From contig JBNMQC010000003.1 of the NCBI GenBank assembly GCA_051277445.1, positions 35,097 through 99,096 of the forward strand: DNA of 64,000 bases, given 5' to 3'. Both the position numbers and the translations under genes were made by a program. The notes below the pieces were generated by a model. That model was not told the DNA's origin. It searched no databases and saw only the letters and a list, made by a program, of their open reading frames with translations. The DNA is from Bermanella sp051277445 (GTDB lineage Bacteria; Pseudomonadota; Gammaproteobacteria; Pseudomonadales; Oceanobacteraceae). Below, one piece after another: positions 35,073-44,021 of this stretch. How positions within the stretch are numbered: the stretch's first letter is position 1; each line of letters starts with the position of its first letter.

Positions 35073-35774
35073 ATGCGAATTCATGTGGCCGGTGAAAATG
35101 CCTTAATGGTGTATTTTGCAGACACGGTAAGCGATGCCACCAGTGCGCAAATTCAACATACCGCACAAGGGTTAGCCCAGCACTTGGGTGATGTGCTCAT
35201 TGATCTTGTGCCCAGTTATGCCTCCATGCTGGTGCTGTTTGATCCGCTCAAAACCGACCATATTCATGTGCGTAAACTCATACGTGGTGCAGCTTCACAC
35301 CCTCAAGTTGAGCAAGACTCTCAGCAAGAGAACATTGTGCGTTTGCCCGTTTATTATGGCAGTGAGACCAGCCCAGATCTTGCCCATATTGCGCAAAATG
35401 CAGGTTTAAGCGTTGAGCAAGTGATCGAGATTCATCAACAAACATTGTATCGGGTCTATGCCATTGGCTTTGCCCCAGGTTTTGCGTATCTAGGTGAAAC
35501 CGATGCGCTCATCGCCACGCCCCGTCTTGCGACACCACGTAAAAAAGTGCCTAAGGGTGCGGTGGCCATTGCCGATCGTCAAACCGCGGTATACCCAGCC
35601 CCAAGCCCTGGTGGTTGGAATTTAATAGGCTGTTGTCCCACGCCTATGTTTGATCCAAAAGGTACACCGGCTATGCCTGTACAAGCCGGTGATGCTGTGC
35701 AGTTTTATGCCATCGACAAGGACGAGTTTCTCGCTTTAGGTGGCACTTTTGACGCATGGGGAGAAATCGAATGA
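35073..35774 (+). CDS. pxpB: 5-oxoprolinase subunit PxpB
   Basis: PxpB (KipI/allophanate-hydrolase subunit 1 family, 233 residues), partner of PxpC in the ATP-dependent 5-oxoprolinase. Diagnostic motifs are YAIGFAPGFAYLGE near residues 128-141, TPRKKVPKGAVAIAD near 152-166 and SPGGWNLIG near 176-184. It begins one base after pxpA ends. Its stop overlaps the pxpC start as ATGA at 35771-35774. Confidence 0.95.
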   Translation: MRIHVAGENALMVYFADTVSDATSAQIQHTAQGLAQHLGDVLIDLVPSYASMLVLFDPLKTDHIHVRKLIRGAASHPQVEQDSQQENIVRLPVYYGSETSPDLAHIAQNAGLSVEQVIEIHQQTLYRVYAIGFAPGFAYLGETDALIATPRLATPRKKVPKGAVAIADRQTAVYPAPSPGGWNLIGCCPTPMFDPKGTPAMPVQAGDAVQFYAIDKDEFLALGGTFDAWGEIE

Positions 35775-36730
35775 GCCCGTCTATTCAGATTTTAAACCCA
35801 GGTATTTTAACCCTGATTCAAGATGCTGGGCGTTACGGTCAGCACAGCGTGGGCTTAACCACAGGCGGTCCCATGGACCCGTTGGCGTTCAAGTGGGCCA
35901 ATCGCTTAGTGGGCAACGACGAACACGTTAGCGCGTTAGAAACCACAATCGGTGGTATTAAAATCAAGGTGAACAGTTGCACACAAGTGGCAGTAACCGG
36001 AGCGGAAGTCTCCGTGAAGGTCAATGGCCAAGCAAAAGCGCAATGGCAAACCTTAAACTTGAAAGCGAGCGACGAATTAGAGCTGGGCTACGCCACACAA
36101 GGCTGTCGCATTTATATTGCTTTCGCGAGTGGTCTGAATATCGAGCCACAATTTAACAGTACCAGTACTGTCGTACGTGAGGGTATCGGTGGTTTAACTG
36201 GCAAGGGCCTGCAAGCCGGTGATGTGCTTGAGCTTAACCATGAAACCCTTGAGGACAGCCGCTGGCAGTTACCTGAAAGCGCACGCCCTGTATATGAAGA
36301 CACTGTGACCTTGCGTTTGATACCCGGCTATCAAGAACACCATTTTTCTCGTCATCAACAGCGCATGTTCTTCTATCATGAATATAAGGTCAGTGACTTG
36401 TGTGATCGTATGGGCTATCGCTTAACCGGCCCTAAAGTGACCTGTGATATCGAAGGTATTTTATCTGAAGGGATATGCCTAGGTGCAGTACAAGTACCAA
36501 AAGATGGTCAACCCATCGTGTTGATGAACGACCGCCAAACCATCGGAGGGTATCCCAAAATCGGATCGGTGTTGTCGATAGATTTAGCCAAACTAGCGCA
36601 ACTCACCGCCGGTGGCACCGTGAAGTTTGAACCCATAACCATTGACCATGCCCACAACGAATTGGCCCTTGCGCAATATCGCTATCGCCATCAAGCCCTC
36701 GTTGCTGTTACATCCGAGGAAATAAAATGA
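35771..36730 (+). CDS. pxpC: 5-oxoprolinase subunit PxpC
   Basis: PxpC (KipA/allophanate-hydrolase subunit 2 family, 319 residues), which forms the 5-oxoprolinase with PxpA and PxpB. Family motifs are IQDAGRYGQHSVGLTTGGPM near residues 16-35, FKWANRLVGN near 40-49, and ILSEGICLGAVQVPKDGQPI near 230-250. An ATG at 35756 is in frame, but 35771 is better placed after GGGGAG (35759-35764) and gives the usual N-terminus (MSPSIQILNPG). Both ends overlap neighbouring genes by four bases. Confidence 0.95.
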   Translation: MSPSIQILNPGILTLIQDAGRYGQHSVGLTTGGPMDPLAFKWANRLVGNDEHVSALETTIGGIKIKVNSCTQVAVTGAEVSVKVNGQAKAQWQTLNLKASDELELGYATQGCRIYIAFASGLNIEPQFNSTSTVVREGIGGLTGKGLQAGDVLELNHETLEDSRWQLPESARPVYEDTVTLRLIPGYQEHHFSRHQQRMFFYHEYKVSDLCDRMGYRLTGPKVTCDIEGILSEGICLGAVQVPKDGQPIVLMNDRQTIGGYPKIGSVLSIDLAKLAQLTAGGTVKFEPITIDHAHNELALAQYRYRHQALVAVTSEEIK

Positions 36731-37590
36731 GCCAATTAACCACGGCCATGCAGTTAAGCGTTGATATTGAAAACATGCTGGTAGAGCGCAACTTACGGGG
36801 CATGAAAACCGTACAAGGCGCATTGCCACAAGGTTATGTATTGCGCGCTGCGCAAATGATGCTGCCCATCCGCGGCACGGTGTTGATCGGTACTGGTTTT
36901 CCTGTTGTGGATACGTTTGAAACCGATGGCCCTGTGGGCGCTATTGCACTGTATCAAGCATTCGAAGCGCTTGGTGCAAAGCCGGTGATTGTCTGTGGCG
37001 CGCCATTAAGTCAGGAGCTTGCCCAAACTTATCGCGTGCATGAAATCACCGTGGGCCCCGCTGCCCAGCGCGACGAAGAGGCCCTAAAAGGGTTAGCCCA
37101 ATTGCAGCCTGAATTAATCGTATCCATTGAACGCCCAGGTCTGGCGGCCGATGGTAAGTACTACAATATGCGCGGTGAAGACATCAGTGCTCGCGCAGCT
37201 TGCTTCGATACGTTTTTGATTCATGCGCAGTGTCCAACCATCGCCATTGGCGATGGTGGCAACGAAATCGGTATGGGCAATATTCAAGACGCCTTAAAAG
37301 GGTTGGACATTCAAGCGGCGGCCACGGGCTGTAATGAGTTAGTGATTGCTGATGTTTCTAACTGGGCCGCACTGGGTTTGATTGCCATGTTGGATTGGTT
37401 AAGCGGTCAAGACTTACTGGCCAAGTTAGATGCCATGGCGGTATTAGAATTCTTATCCAAACACGGCAGCGTGGATGGCGTGACCCGAGAAAACACATTA
37501 ACCGAAGACGGTTTGCCTGCTCAGGATGGCATTGATTTATTGAACCGCTTACGAACGTTAGTCAGTGACAAGAAATTAGTTAGTCAATAA
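36727..37590 (+). CDS. DUF4392 protein, D-glutamate cyclase C-terminal-like
   Basis: A 287-residue DUF4392 (PF14336-type) protein. The motifs GTGFPVVDTFETDGP near residues 57-71, SIERPGLAADGKYYNMRG near 134-151, IGDGGNEIGMGN near 173-184 and VSNWAALGL near 211 match the C-terminal half of mammalian D-glutamate cyclase (DGLUCY) as I recall it. The start overlaps pxpC by four bases (ATGA) behind GAGGAA. With the DUF1445 protein at 33536 it would rebuild a two-part cyclase acting on D-glutamate or its lactam. Substrate and stereochemistry are untested here. Confidence 0.85.
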   Translation: MSQLTTAMQLSVDIENMLVERNLRGMKTVQGALPQGYVLRAAQMMLPIRGTVLIGTGFPVVDTFETDGPVGAIALYQAFEALGAKPVIVCGAPLSQELAQTYRVHEITVGPAAQRDEEALKGLAQLQPELIVSIERPGLAADGKYYNMRGEDISARAACFDTFLIHAQCPTIAIGDGGNEIGMGNIQDALKGLDIQAAATGCNELVIADVSNWAALGLIAMLDWLSGQDLLAKLDAMAVLEFLSKHGSVDGVTRENTLTEDGLPAQDGIDLLNRLRTLVSDKKLVSQ

Positions 37591-37615
37591 TGAAACATTT
37601 TATAAGAGGTGCTTT

Positions 37616-38473
37616 ATGAGCATTGTATATTTAGACAATAGTTATATGCCGATGTCTGAGGCAAAAATTTCACCCATGGACCGTGGTTTTTTGTTTGGTG
37701 ATGGCATCTATGAAGTGATTCCCGCTTATGATGGAAAGCTGGTGGGTTTTGGCCCGCACATTGATCGTATGAATCAAGGTTTGGAATTAATTGGTATTGA
37801 TTTCAAATGGAACCAAGACCAGTGGCGTGAAGTGTGTGAGCAACTGATTGCCAAAAACGAAGGTGATAATCTAGGTATTTATTTACACGTCAGTCGTGGT
37901 GCCGATACCAAGCGTTTTCATGCCTATCCAGAAAATGTGGCGCCAACGGTATTTGCTTACGCGTTTGAAATTCCACCGGCGAATGTGCCAGACAAAACAA
38001 AAGCAAAAGGCTATAAAGTGGCCACGACACAAGACATGCGCTGGCAGCGTTGCAATATTAAATCCACCGCGTTGTTAGGCAACGTGATGCATTTCCAATT
38101 TGGTTATGCACAGGGTTACAACGAAACCTTACTTTATAATGCAAAAAATGAATTAACCGAAGCCGGTGCATGTAATGCTTACATCGTTAAAGACGGTGTA
38201 GTGATTACACCGCCATTGGATAACCAAATTCTACCGGGTATTACCCGTTTAATGTTGCTAGAAATTCTTGCTAAATATAGCGACATTAAGGTAGAAGAGC
38301 GCATTGTCACCATGGATGAAGTGTTCAATGCCGACGAAGTGTGGATTACCAGCTCATCAAAAGAAATCGCACCAGTGGTTGAAATTGATGGTAAGCCAGT
38401 TGGTAATGGTGAAGTGGGTGATGTGTGGCTTGCTGCGCAAACTCAGTACACCGCACACAAATTTGAGTTTTAA
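37616..38473 (+). CDS. dat: D-amino-acid transaminase (PLP fold type IV)
   Basis: A 285-residue class IV aminotransferase. The PLP lysine is K149 in NIKSTALLGN. Residues that bind the substrate carboxylate in D-amino-acid transaminase are present: Y32 in GDGIYEV, and R100 and H102 in KRFHAYP (the RxH trap). These separate it from branched-chain enzymes. The reaction exchanges amino groups between D-amino acids and 2-oxo acids, typically D-alanine plus 2-oxoglutarate to D-glutamate plus pyruvate. It sits 25 bases after the DUF4392 gene with AGAGGTG as ribosome-binding site, and ends the operon before a terminator. Confidence 0.88.
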   Translation: MSIVYLDNSYMPMSEAKISPMDRGFLFGDGIYEVIPAYDGKLVGFGPHIDRMNQGLELIGIDFKWNQDQWREVCEQLIAKNEGDNLGIYLHVSRGADTKRFHAYPENVAPTVFAYAFEIPPANVPDKTKAKGYKVATTQDMRWQRCNIKSTALLGNVMHFQFGYAQGYNETLLYNAKNELTEAGACNAYIVKDGVVITPPLDNQILPGITRLMLLEILAKYSDIKVEERIVTMDEVFNADEVWITSSSKEIAPVVEIDGKPVGNGEVGDVWLAAQTQYTAHKFEF

Positions 38474-38516
38474 TTAGCTCAATACTTACTAAGTAAGTTA
38501 GTTTTCATACGCCCTT

Positions 38517-38552
38517 AAAAGCCTGTCTTTATTTTTAAAGATGGGCTTTTTT
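38517..38552 (+). terminator. Terminator of the 5-oxoproline/D-amino-acid operon
   Basis: AAAAGCC (38517-38523) and TCTTT pair with AAAGA and GGCTTTTTT (to 38552) around an AT loop with a small internal mismatch. It lies about 45 bases after the transaminase stop. Confidence 0.85.
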
Positions 38553-38590
38553 GTTTGTACGGGTTTTATGATCAGAGACAAATGAAGGGT

Positions 38591-38624
38591 AAAAGAAAAA
38601 GGCGAGCTAAGCTCACCTTTTAAT
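38591..38624 (-). terminator. Terminator of the LpxL-family gene (minus strand)
   Basis: GAGCT and AGCTC (38604-38614) form the stem tip, extended by AAAAAGG against CCTTTT with one mismatch. Read on the minus strand a CCTTTTTCTTTT tract follows. It is about 40 bases past the stop of the minus-strand gene. Confidence 0.7.
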
Positions 38625-38663
38625 GTATTTTAAATACGGTTATTTCGTAACAAGTATTTAATC

Positions 38664-39608
38664 TTATTTATACGGATTAGCATCCTCTGGATTTTCTTGA
38701 GTTTTAAAGCGCTTATGCAGCCACAGGTATTGGGCTGGATAGCGGCGAATCGCACCTTCTAACCATTCGTTATAGGCTTTTGCATCTTGCTCTTCATCGC
38801 CGGTTTCAGGTAAGGCTTCATAAAATTCTAAAATGTACTCTTGGCAGTCCTGCTTGCGATGGTAGCTGTAAGGTACAATGCGTGCGTTACCACTTTTGCT
38901 TAAAAATGTTAGGCCAGAGATCGTCGAAGCACGGCGGCCAAATAACGGTGCAAACACGGCGTACTTACGTCCGTAATCTTGATCCGGTGCATACCAAAGG
39001 GCTTTGCCTCGATTTAAACAATCAATAAAGCCTTTCACGTTTTTTTTATGATAAGCATGGGTTACATAACGATAGCGTCCCCCCATAATAATGGCGTTCA
39101 TGAGTTTGTTATCCAGCGGGCGATAAGTCACATTCATTTCGGTGATCAAACTGGTTAAGGCGCCGGCTAAATCTAAAATACTAAAATGAGCACCGGCCAA
39201 TACAACGCCTTGGCCGTTATCTAAATACTTATCTAAATGTTCTTTACCACGCACATCAAGGGTTGATTTAAAACGTTTAAAGTTTCCAAACCAAGAGGTG
39301 GCACTGTCTAAATAGCCTTGCATGTTTTCATGAAAAATTTCTTTAACCAGCGCGTCTTTTTCTTTAGGGGTTAAGTCAGGAAAACAAATATCCACATTCA
39401 CCTGCACCACATGGCGACGACCTTTGGCCAAGTTGTATGTCAGCCAGGCGAGGCCTTTACTGATTTTCCATTGCACTTTAAACGGCATGAGTTGGCTGAT
39501 GTATAAAAATGCGATAAACAACCAAACGCCCCAGTATTTGGCCTTAAGAAACTCCATCCGCAGTAAGCGGGTGTCTTCAATATGTTCAGGATTTTTTGTT
39601 TTTTTCAT
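38664..39608 (-). CDS. LpxL/LpxM-family lipid A acyltransferase
   Basis: A 314-residue membrane-anchored acyltransferase that adds a secondary acyl chain to Kdo-lipid A (or its precursor). One N-terminal hydrophobic helix is at about residues 25-42. The catalytic HX4D motif is H141-D146 (HFSILD), and the downstream WYAPDQDYG near 216-224 is characteristic of the family. I cannot tell LpxL, LpxM and LpxP apart by eye, so no symbol is given. The gene is downstream of hldE on the same strand with a 103-base gap, and close to waaA, so the neighbourhood is lipid A/core synthesis. Confidence 0.88.
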   Translation of the reverse strand: MKKTKNPEHIEDTRLLRMEFLKAKYWGVWLFIAFLYISQLMPFKVQWKISKGLAWLTYNLAKGRRHVVQVNVDICFPDLTPKEKDALVKEIFHENMQGYLDSATSWFGNFKRFKSTLDVRGKEHLDKYLDNGQGVVLAGAHFSILDLAGALTSLITEMNVTYRPLDNKLMNAIIMGGRYRYVTHAYHKKNVKGFIDCLNRGKALWYAPDQDYGRKYAVFAPLFGRRASTISGLTFLSKSGNARIVPYSYHRKQDCQEYILEFYEALPETGDEEQDAKAYNEWLEGAIRRYPAQYLWLHKRFKTQENPEDANPYK

Positions 39609-39711
39609 TTTTTTCGGGCACTTTTAAAAGACGCCTTGGCACCTTAATGTGAATGAGGTTCGCAGACGAGACGATGTTGATACGTGAATCATGTTCGTCT
39701 GCGCAATGTAA

Positions 39712-41139
39712 TTAACTATGGGCTTTGATGCTATTGATGATATTGGTTGTACTGCAACCATCTTCAAAATTCAGCACCTGCACCTGACCACCATTTTCGA
39801 TGACTTCTTGGCCACCTGCGATGTCTTCGATTTTATAGTCGCCGCCTTTGACTAAAATATTCGGTAATAATTTAGCGATTAAGCGTTGCGGCGTGTCTTC
39901 AGTAAAAGGCACCACATAGTCCACACTTTCTAAGCCCGCCAGAACATCCATACGGTGGCTGGTTGGGTTAATTGGGCGGCCTTCACCTTTTAAACGACGA
40001 ACGGAGTCGTCAGAGTTCACTGCCACAATGAGCTTGTCGCCAAGCTTTTTCGCATTTTTTAAATAACTCACATGGCCTGGGTGCAAGATATCAAAGCAGC
40101 CATTGGTCATGACCAAGGTTTCCCCTTGTGCTTTAGCATCGTTGATGATTTCAAGCAGGGCGTCTTCATCCATGATGCCGCCATGAGCGATTTCATCGGC
40201 TTTGGCTTCGCGGCGTAATTCAGCAAGGCTGACAGTCGCTGTCCCCAATTTAGCCACCACAAGCGCTGCGGCGGTATTGGCAAGGGCTGTGGCTTCTGCG
40301 AGGGGACTGCCAGCGGCATAGGCGGCGGCTAAGACACTGATTACCGTGTCGCCAGCACCAGTGACGTCATAGACTTCACGAGCGGTTGCAGCCAGGTGCA
40401 CAGGTTGCTCGCCTTTTTGGAACAGGGTCATGCCCTTTTCACTGCGGGTAACCAATAACGCATCAAGCCCCACGGTGTTCAGTAGCTCAAAACCTTTACT
40501 GACCAATTCGGCTTCATCTTTGCAGTGGCCCACAACCTGTTCGAACTCGCTCATATTTGGCGTGATCAAGGTGGCGCCGGAATAACGTTTAAAGTCGCTG
40601 CCTTTTGGATCGATAAAAATGGGCTTGCCTGCCTCATTGGCCACGGCAATAAAGGCCTCAATATTGTGCAGAGCGCCTTTGCCGTAATCGCTTAGGATCA
40701 CCACGTCGCACTCATGGATTTGCTGCTTATAGTTTTCCAGCATGCCGGAGTTATCAGCATCGGCGAAGGACTCTTCAAAGTCTAAGCGGATCAATTGCTG
40801 ATGACGGCTTAATACCCGCAGTTTGGTGATTGTAGGGTGACTCGCAATTGGGGTGAACTGAGTTTTAATGTTGTGGTGGCGAAGGGTCGCGGTGAGCACT
40901 TGAGCGTTTTCATCATTGCCCACAAGGCCCAGTACACTGGTTTGCGCGGTTAGACTGGCAATATTTAATGCCACGTTGCCTGCGCCACCCGCGCGATCTT
41001 CAATGTCACTGACTTTAACCACGGGCACAGGGGCCTCTGGCGAAATGCGTGAAGTTGGGCCGCTCCAATAGCGATCTAACATCACGTCCCCAACCACTAA
41101 GATACGGGCATTGGCAAAGTTAGGAATACGCAAAGTCAT
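39712..41139 (-). CDS. hldE: Bifunctional heptose-7-phosphate kinase/heptose-1-phosphate adenylyltransferase HldE
   Basis: HldE (475 residues) makes ADP-heptose for the LPS inner core. The N-terminal ribokinase-like domain (about 1-315) phosphorylates D-glycero-D-manno-heptose 7-phosphate at C1, with catalytic motif VTGAGDT near residue 265. The C-terminal nucleotidyltransferase domain (about 340-475) has TNGCFDILHPGHVSYL with the HxGH motif, and the RLKGEGRPIN region. Both domains are intact and full length. It is divergent from waaA across 160 bases. Confidence 0.96.
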   Translation of the reverse strand: MTLRIPNFANARILVVGDVMLDRYWSGPTSRISPEAPVPVVKVSDIEDRAGGAGNVALNIASLTAQTSVLGLVGNDENAQVLTATLRHHNIKTQFTPIASHPTITKLRVLSRHQQLIRLDFEESFADADNSGMLENYKQQIHECDVVILSDYGKGALHNIEAFIAVANEAGKPIFIDPKGSDFKRYSGATLITPNMSEFEQVVGHCKDEAELVSKGFELLNTVGLDALLVTRSEKGMTLFQKGEQPVHLAATAREVYDVTGAGDTVISVLAAAYAAGSPLAEATALANTAAALVVAKLGTATVSLAELRREAKADEIAHGGIMDEDALLEIINDAKAQGETLVMTNGCFDILHPGHVSYLKNAKKLGDKLIVAVNSDDSVRRLKGEGRPINPTSHRMDVLAGLESVDYVVPFTEDTPQRLIAKLLPNILVKGGDYKIEDIAGGQEVIENGGQVQVLNFEDGCSTTNIINSIKAHS

Positions 41140-41299
41140 GAATTAAAACCAAATTATTTTATTAGCCGGCTATGTTAGCACAAGCGTGAGAGTGCGGCAG
41201 TGCCCGATGCATCAGATATTGCAAGGTTTTGAGTCATAGGGGTAATCACCGGTTGGGGGTGTTAGAATGAGAGCAGGTTTCAATGGTATTCAATAAATC

Positions 41300-42589
41300 A
41301 TGGCTAGATTGCTTTATTCCTGCGTGCTAAGCGTATTGACCCCTTTCATTGTGCTGCGCATGTTTATCCGCGCACGCAAGGCACCAGCCTATGGACAACG
41401 CTGGTGGCAGCGCTTTGGTTTCTTTAAAGGACCTAAAAGCATCAACGCTAAGCAAGGCGGCATCTGGTTTCATACGGTCAGTGTAGGTGAATTCATCGCG
41501 GCGGTGCCTTTGATCGAGCAAACCATGCAAGCTTACCCAGATACCCTCATTACTATTACCACCACCACGCCCACTGGCAGTGAGCAAGTGCAAAGACGCT
41601 TTGCTAAACAGCTGGGCAAGCAGGTATTTCATGTTTACCTACCCTATGACTTACCTTGGTTTTTGCAGGGCTTTTTACGCAAGGTGCGCCCACAGGTCCT
41701 AATTATTCTAGAAACAGAGCTATGGCCGAATTTGATTCATTGCAGTAAAAAAGTTGGCTGCAAGGTATTGGTGGTGAACGCGCGGTTAAGTGAAAAAAGC
41801 GCAAAAGGCTATGCCAAGGTGGCGGGGCTTGCTCGCGACATGCTAAATAAATTAGACGGCTTGGCTGTGCAAAACGAGACCGATGCCAAACGGTTTATTG
41901 GGCTGGGCATGCCCGAAGCGGCTATGCAGGTAACCGGCAGTATCAAGTTTGATTTAACGATTTCCCCTGACCTTTTAAACCAAGGCCAAGCGTTGAAACA
42001 CAGTTGGGGAGTAGCGCGTAAAGTGTTGATTGTGGCTAGCACCCACAAGGGCGAAGATGAAATCGCCCTAGATGGTTTTAATACCTTGCTTAAGCAAGAC
42101 CCTGAATTACTACTGATTCTGGTGCCACGTCACCCTGAACGCTTTGATGATGTGGCTAACCTCGTTGAGCAGCGAGGCTTGCGTTTGAGTCGTCGCAGCT
42201 TGTTGGATGCATCCAATCAAACACAGGTATTGCTGGTGGATGCCATGGGCGAGCTAATGGCATTTTTAGCGGCCAGTGATGTGTGTTTAATGGGCGGCAG
42301 CTTTGTGGCAAACGGTGGTCATAACCCGCTGGAGCCTGCGGCATTGGGTGTTCCTGTGCTCATGGGTGAAAGCCAATTTAATTTCGCACTGATTTGTCAG
42401 CAGCTTGAGCAAGTAGGGGGGTTGGCCACGGTGAAACCTCACAACTGGGCAGAGCGTGCGGCTGTGTGGTTAGAAGATACCCAATTAAGACAACAAAAAG
42501 GTCAAGCTGCCAAGGCGGTTGTGGAGGCCAATCGCGGGGCGAAGCAAAAGGTCTTTGAATGGCTGCAGCGATTGTTTAGCGCGTGTTAA
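41300..42589 (+). CDS. waaA: Kdo transferase WaaA
   Basis: 3-deoxy-D-manno-octulosonic acid transferase (429 residues), an inner-membrane-associated GT-B enzyme that attaches Kdo to lipid IVA. The N-terminus is a hydrophobic anchor. The catalytic acid is E64 in HTVSVGEFIAA. Further motifs are TTTTPTGSEQV near 93, ETELWPNLI near 139, and the C-terminal nucleotide-sugar site GGSFVANGGHNPLEPAA near 332. Divergent from hldE, and ends at a bidirectional terminator. Confidence 0.95.
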   Translation: MARLLYSCVLSVLTPFIVLRMFIRARKAPAYGQRWWQRFGFFKGPKSINAKQGGIWFHTVSVGEFIAAVPLIEQTMQAYPDTLITITTTTPTGSEQVQRRFAKQLGKQVFHVYLPYDLPWFLQGFLRKVRPQVLIILETELWPNLIHCSKKVGCKVLVVNARLSEKSAKGYAKVAGLARDMLNKLDGLAVQNETDAKRFIGLGMPEAAMQVTGSIKFDLTISPDLLNQGQALKHSWGVARKVLIVASTHKGEDEIALDGFNTLLKQDPELLLILVPRHPERFDDVANLVEQRGLRLSRRSLLDASNQTQVLLVDAMGELMAFLAASDVCLMGGSFVANGGHNPLEPAALGVPVLMGESQFNFALICQQLEQVGGLATVKPHNWAERAAVWLEDTQLRQQKGQAAKAVVEANRGAKQKVFEWLQRLFSAC

Positions 42590-42615
42590 TCGGACTGGAT
42601 AACCCTACTTAAACG

Positions 42616-42647
42616 AAAAAAGCCCAAACAGCTGTTTGGGCTTTTTT
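42616..42647. terminator. Bidirectional terminator between waaA and cpdA
   Basis: A 32-base perfect palindrome: six A and GCCCAAACAG, then the exact complement CTGTTTGGGC and six T. It can terminate waaA on the plus strand and cpdA on the minus strand, whose stops lie 26 and 21 bases away. Confidence 0.95.
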
Positions 42648-42668
42648 AATGCAGGTGTAAGGCCAGGA

Positions 42669-43451
42669 TTAATAACCCTTGGTGGTGTAGTCGATCTTAA
42701 AGTCGATGTGTTCAACCCGAGATACGCCCGTGTCGATGGTGCCATCATCGTTTAGCTCGATCCAGCGATAGCCAGGGCCTTCTTTATCCACATCAAAGTC
42801 ACTGGATTCAGGGGTAAACTGCACACAGGTTGAAGGCGTTGAAATAAAGCGCACGCCGTCCACCATGTTATCGCTGTCTTGGTGAACATGTCCCCACAGT
42901 ACAACGCGAACATTGTCATGCTTGGCGACGATATCTAATAAGGCTTGGCTGTTGCGAATTTGTTGAGTGTCGAGCCACTTACAATCCATCGGTTTTGGAT
43001 GGTGATGCATGGTAATTAACGTGTGGCGAGTGGTATCGGCTTTTAACGCGGATTCGAGAAGATCTAACTGGCTTTGAGCCAGATTGCCAAACACGCTACC
43101 GGGTACCTGACTGTCGAGAAGGATTAACTGCCAATTGCCTTTCTTGATGACAGGTAGCATTTCCTTGGATTCACTGACCACCTCTAACATGTTAGGGCGG
43201 TAGTCGTGGTTGCCTGGAATCCAGTATTGCTCTTTGCCGTCTTTATCTAAAAGATCTTTTAAGTGCTGGTAGGACTCTATGCTGCCGTCTTGGCTTAAAT
43301 CCCCTGTGCATAAGTAGAAATCATAGTTATCTTGTTCGCTGTGGATTTTATCCATGACAGCCTGAAGGCTGGATTGGGTGTCCATACCTAATAGCTTGCC
43401 TTCATCAGTGGCAAACAAGTGGCAGTCAGTAATTTGTATAAATTTTTGCAT
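42669..43451 (-). CDS. cpdA: 3',5'-cyclic-AMP phosphodiesterase CpdA
   Basis: Class III cAMP phosphodiesterase (260 residues), hydrolysing cAMP to AMP. Metallophosphoesterase ligands are visible: D9 and H11 (ITDCHLF), D51 (CTGDLSQDG), N81 and H82 (GNHDYR), then MHHHPKP and WGHVHQD. Synteny with yqiB and nudF upstream on the same strand is the enterobacterial and pseudomonad order. There is no strong ribosome-binding site. Confidence 0.94.
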   Translation of the reverse strand: MQKFIQITDCHLFATDEGKLLGMDTQSSLQAVMDKIHSEQDNYDFYLCTGDLSQDGSIESYQHLKDLLDKDGKEQYWIPGNHDYRPNMLEVVSESKEMLPVIKKGNWQLILLDSQVPGSVFGNLAQSQLDLLESALKADTTRHTLITMHHHPKPMDCKWLDTQQIRNSQALLDIVAKHDNVRVVLWGHVHQDSDNMVDGVRFISTPSTCVQFTPESSDFDVDKEGPGYRWIELNDDGTIDTGVSRVEHIDFKIDYTTKGY

Positions 43452-43520
43452 GACTATTAAGGTCCGTACCCATCCGTAGGCGTCAAGAACATGAATTCAG
43501 CGCACTATAATGTTATTAGC

Positions 43521-44003
43521 TTAGTCACTTCCAGTGTCGGAGTCACATTTTAAAGGCTTAGGCTGGAAAATTAATTCAATATCCGCCTCGCCATGTCGCA
43601 AGCAATGCTCTAACCAGTCCGCTAAAAATTGATTAATCTGATGTTTTTCATCGGGGTGGCGCATTTGCGGATTGGGATAGTGGTATACGCCATTAAAGCG
43701 GTGGTGGTGATCAAATACAACCACTTCCGCCATGCGCACATCATGATATAGGCGCACTTCCATATGAGGCGGCTGCAGGAAGTCGTGCAGTTCGCTGACC
43801 TGCTCGATGGCAATGGTCAGCGTGTAAGGAAACTGTTCGGTAATCGTAAAGCGAATACTGGTGCGATGGCTGATGCCGCCGGTAATCGTAAACTCACGGC
43901 CGGTGCCACTGTCCATCTCTGGCAGCAAGGTCAGCAAGCGCATGTAATTACTTTCACATACCTTGGCAAAATTAGTGAGGTCGGGCACATAGTGCTTGGC
44001 CAT
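43521..44003 (-). CDS. yqiB: DUF1249 protein YqiB
   Basis: A 160-residue DUF1249 protein, function unknown. It begins with the family pattern YVPDLTNFAKVCESNYMRLL, followed by a beta-rich central part and a conserved HHRFNGVYHYPNPQM near residue 114. There is no signal peptide or membrane segment. It lies between nudF (18 bases upstream) and cpdA (69 bases downstream), an association that recurs across gammaproteobacteria. Confidence 0.92.
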   Translation of the reverse strand: MAKHYVPDLTNFAKVCESNYMRLLTLLPEMDSGTGREFTITGGISHRTSIRFTITEQFPYTLTIAIEQVSELHDFLQPPHMEVRLYHDVRMAEVVVFDHHHRFNGVYHYPNPQMRHPDEKHQINQFLADWLEHCLRHGEADIELIFQPKPLKCDSDTGSD

Positions 44004-44021
44004 TTGAGGGTTATCCCAAGG

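Noticed and set aside
33536..36730. Reading pxpB/pxpC as urea amidolyase/allophanate hydrolase or kipI/kipA sporulation regulators
   Set aside because: The LamB/YcsF gene pxpA directly precedes them with one-base and four-base junctions, the diagnostic 5-oxoprolinase arrangement. No urea carboxylase or histidine kinase gene is near.
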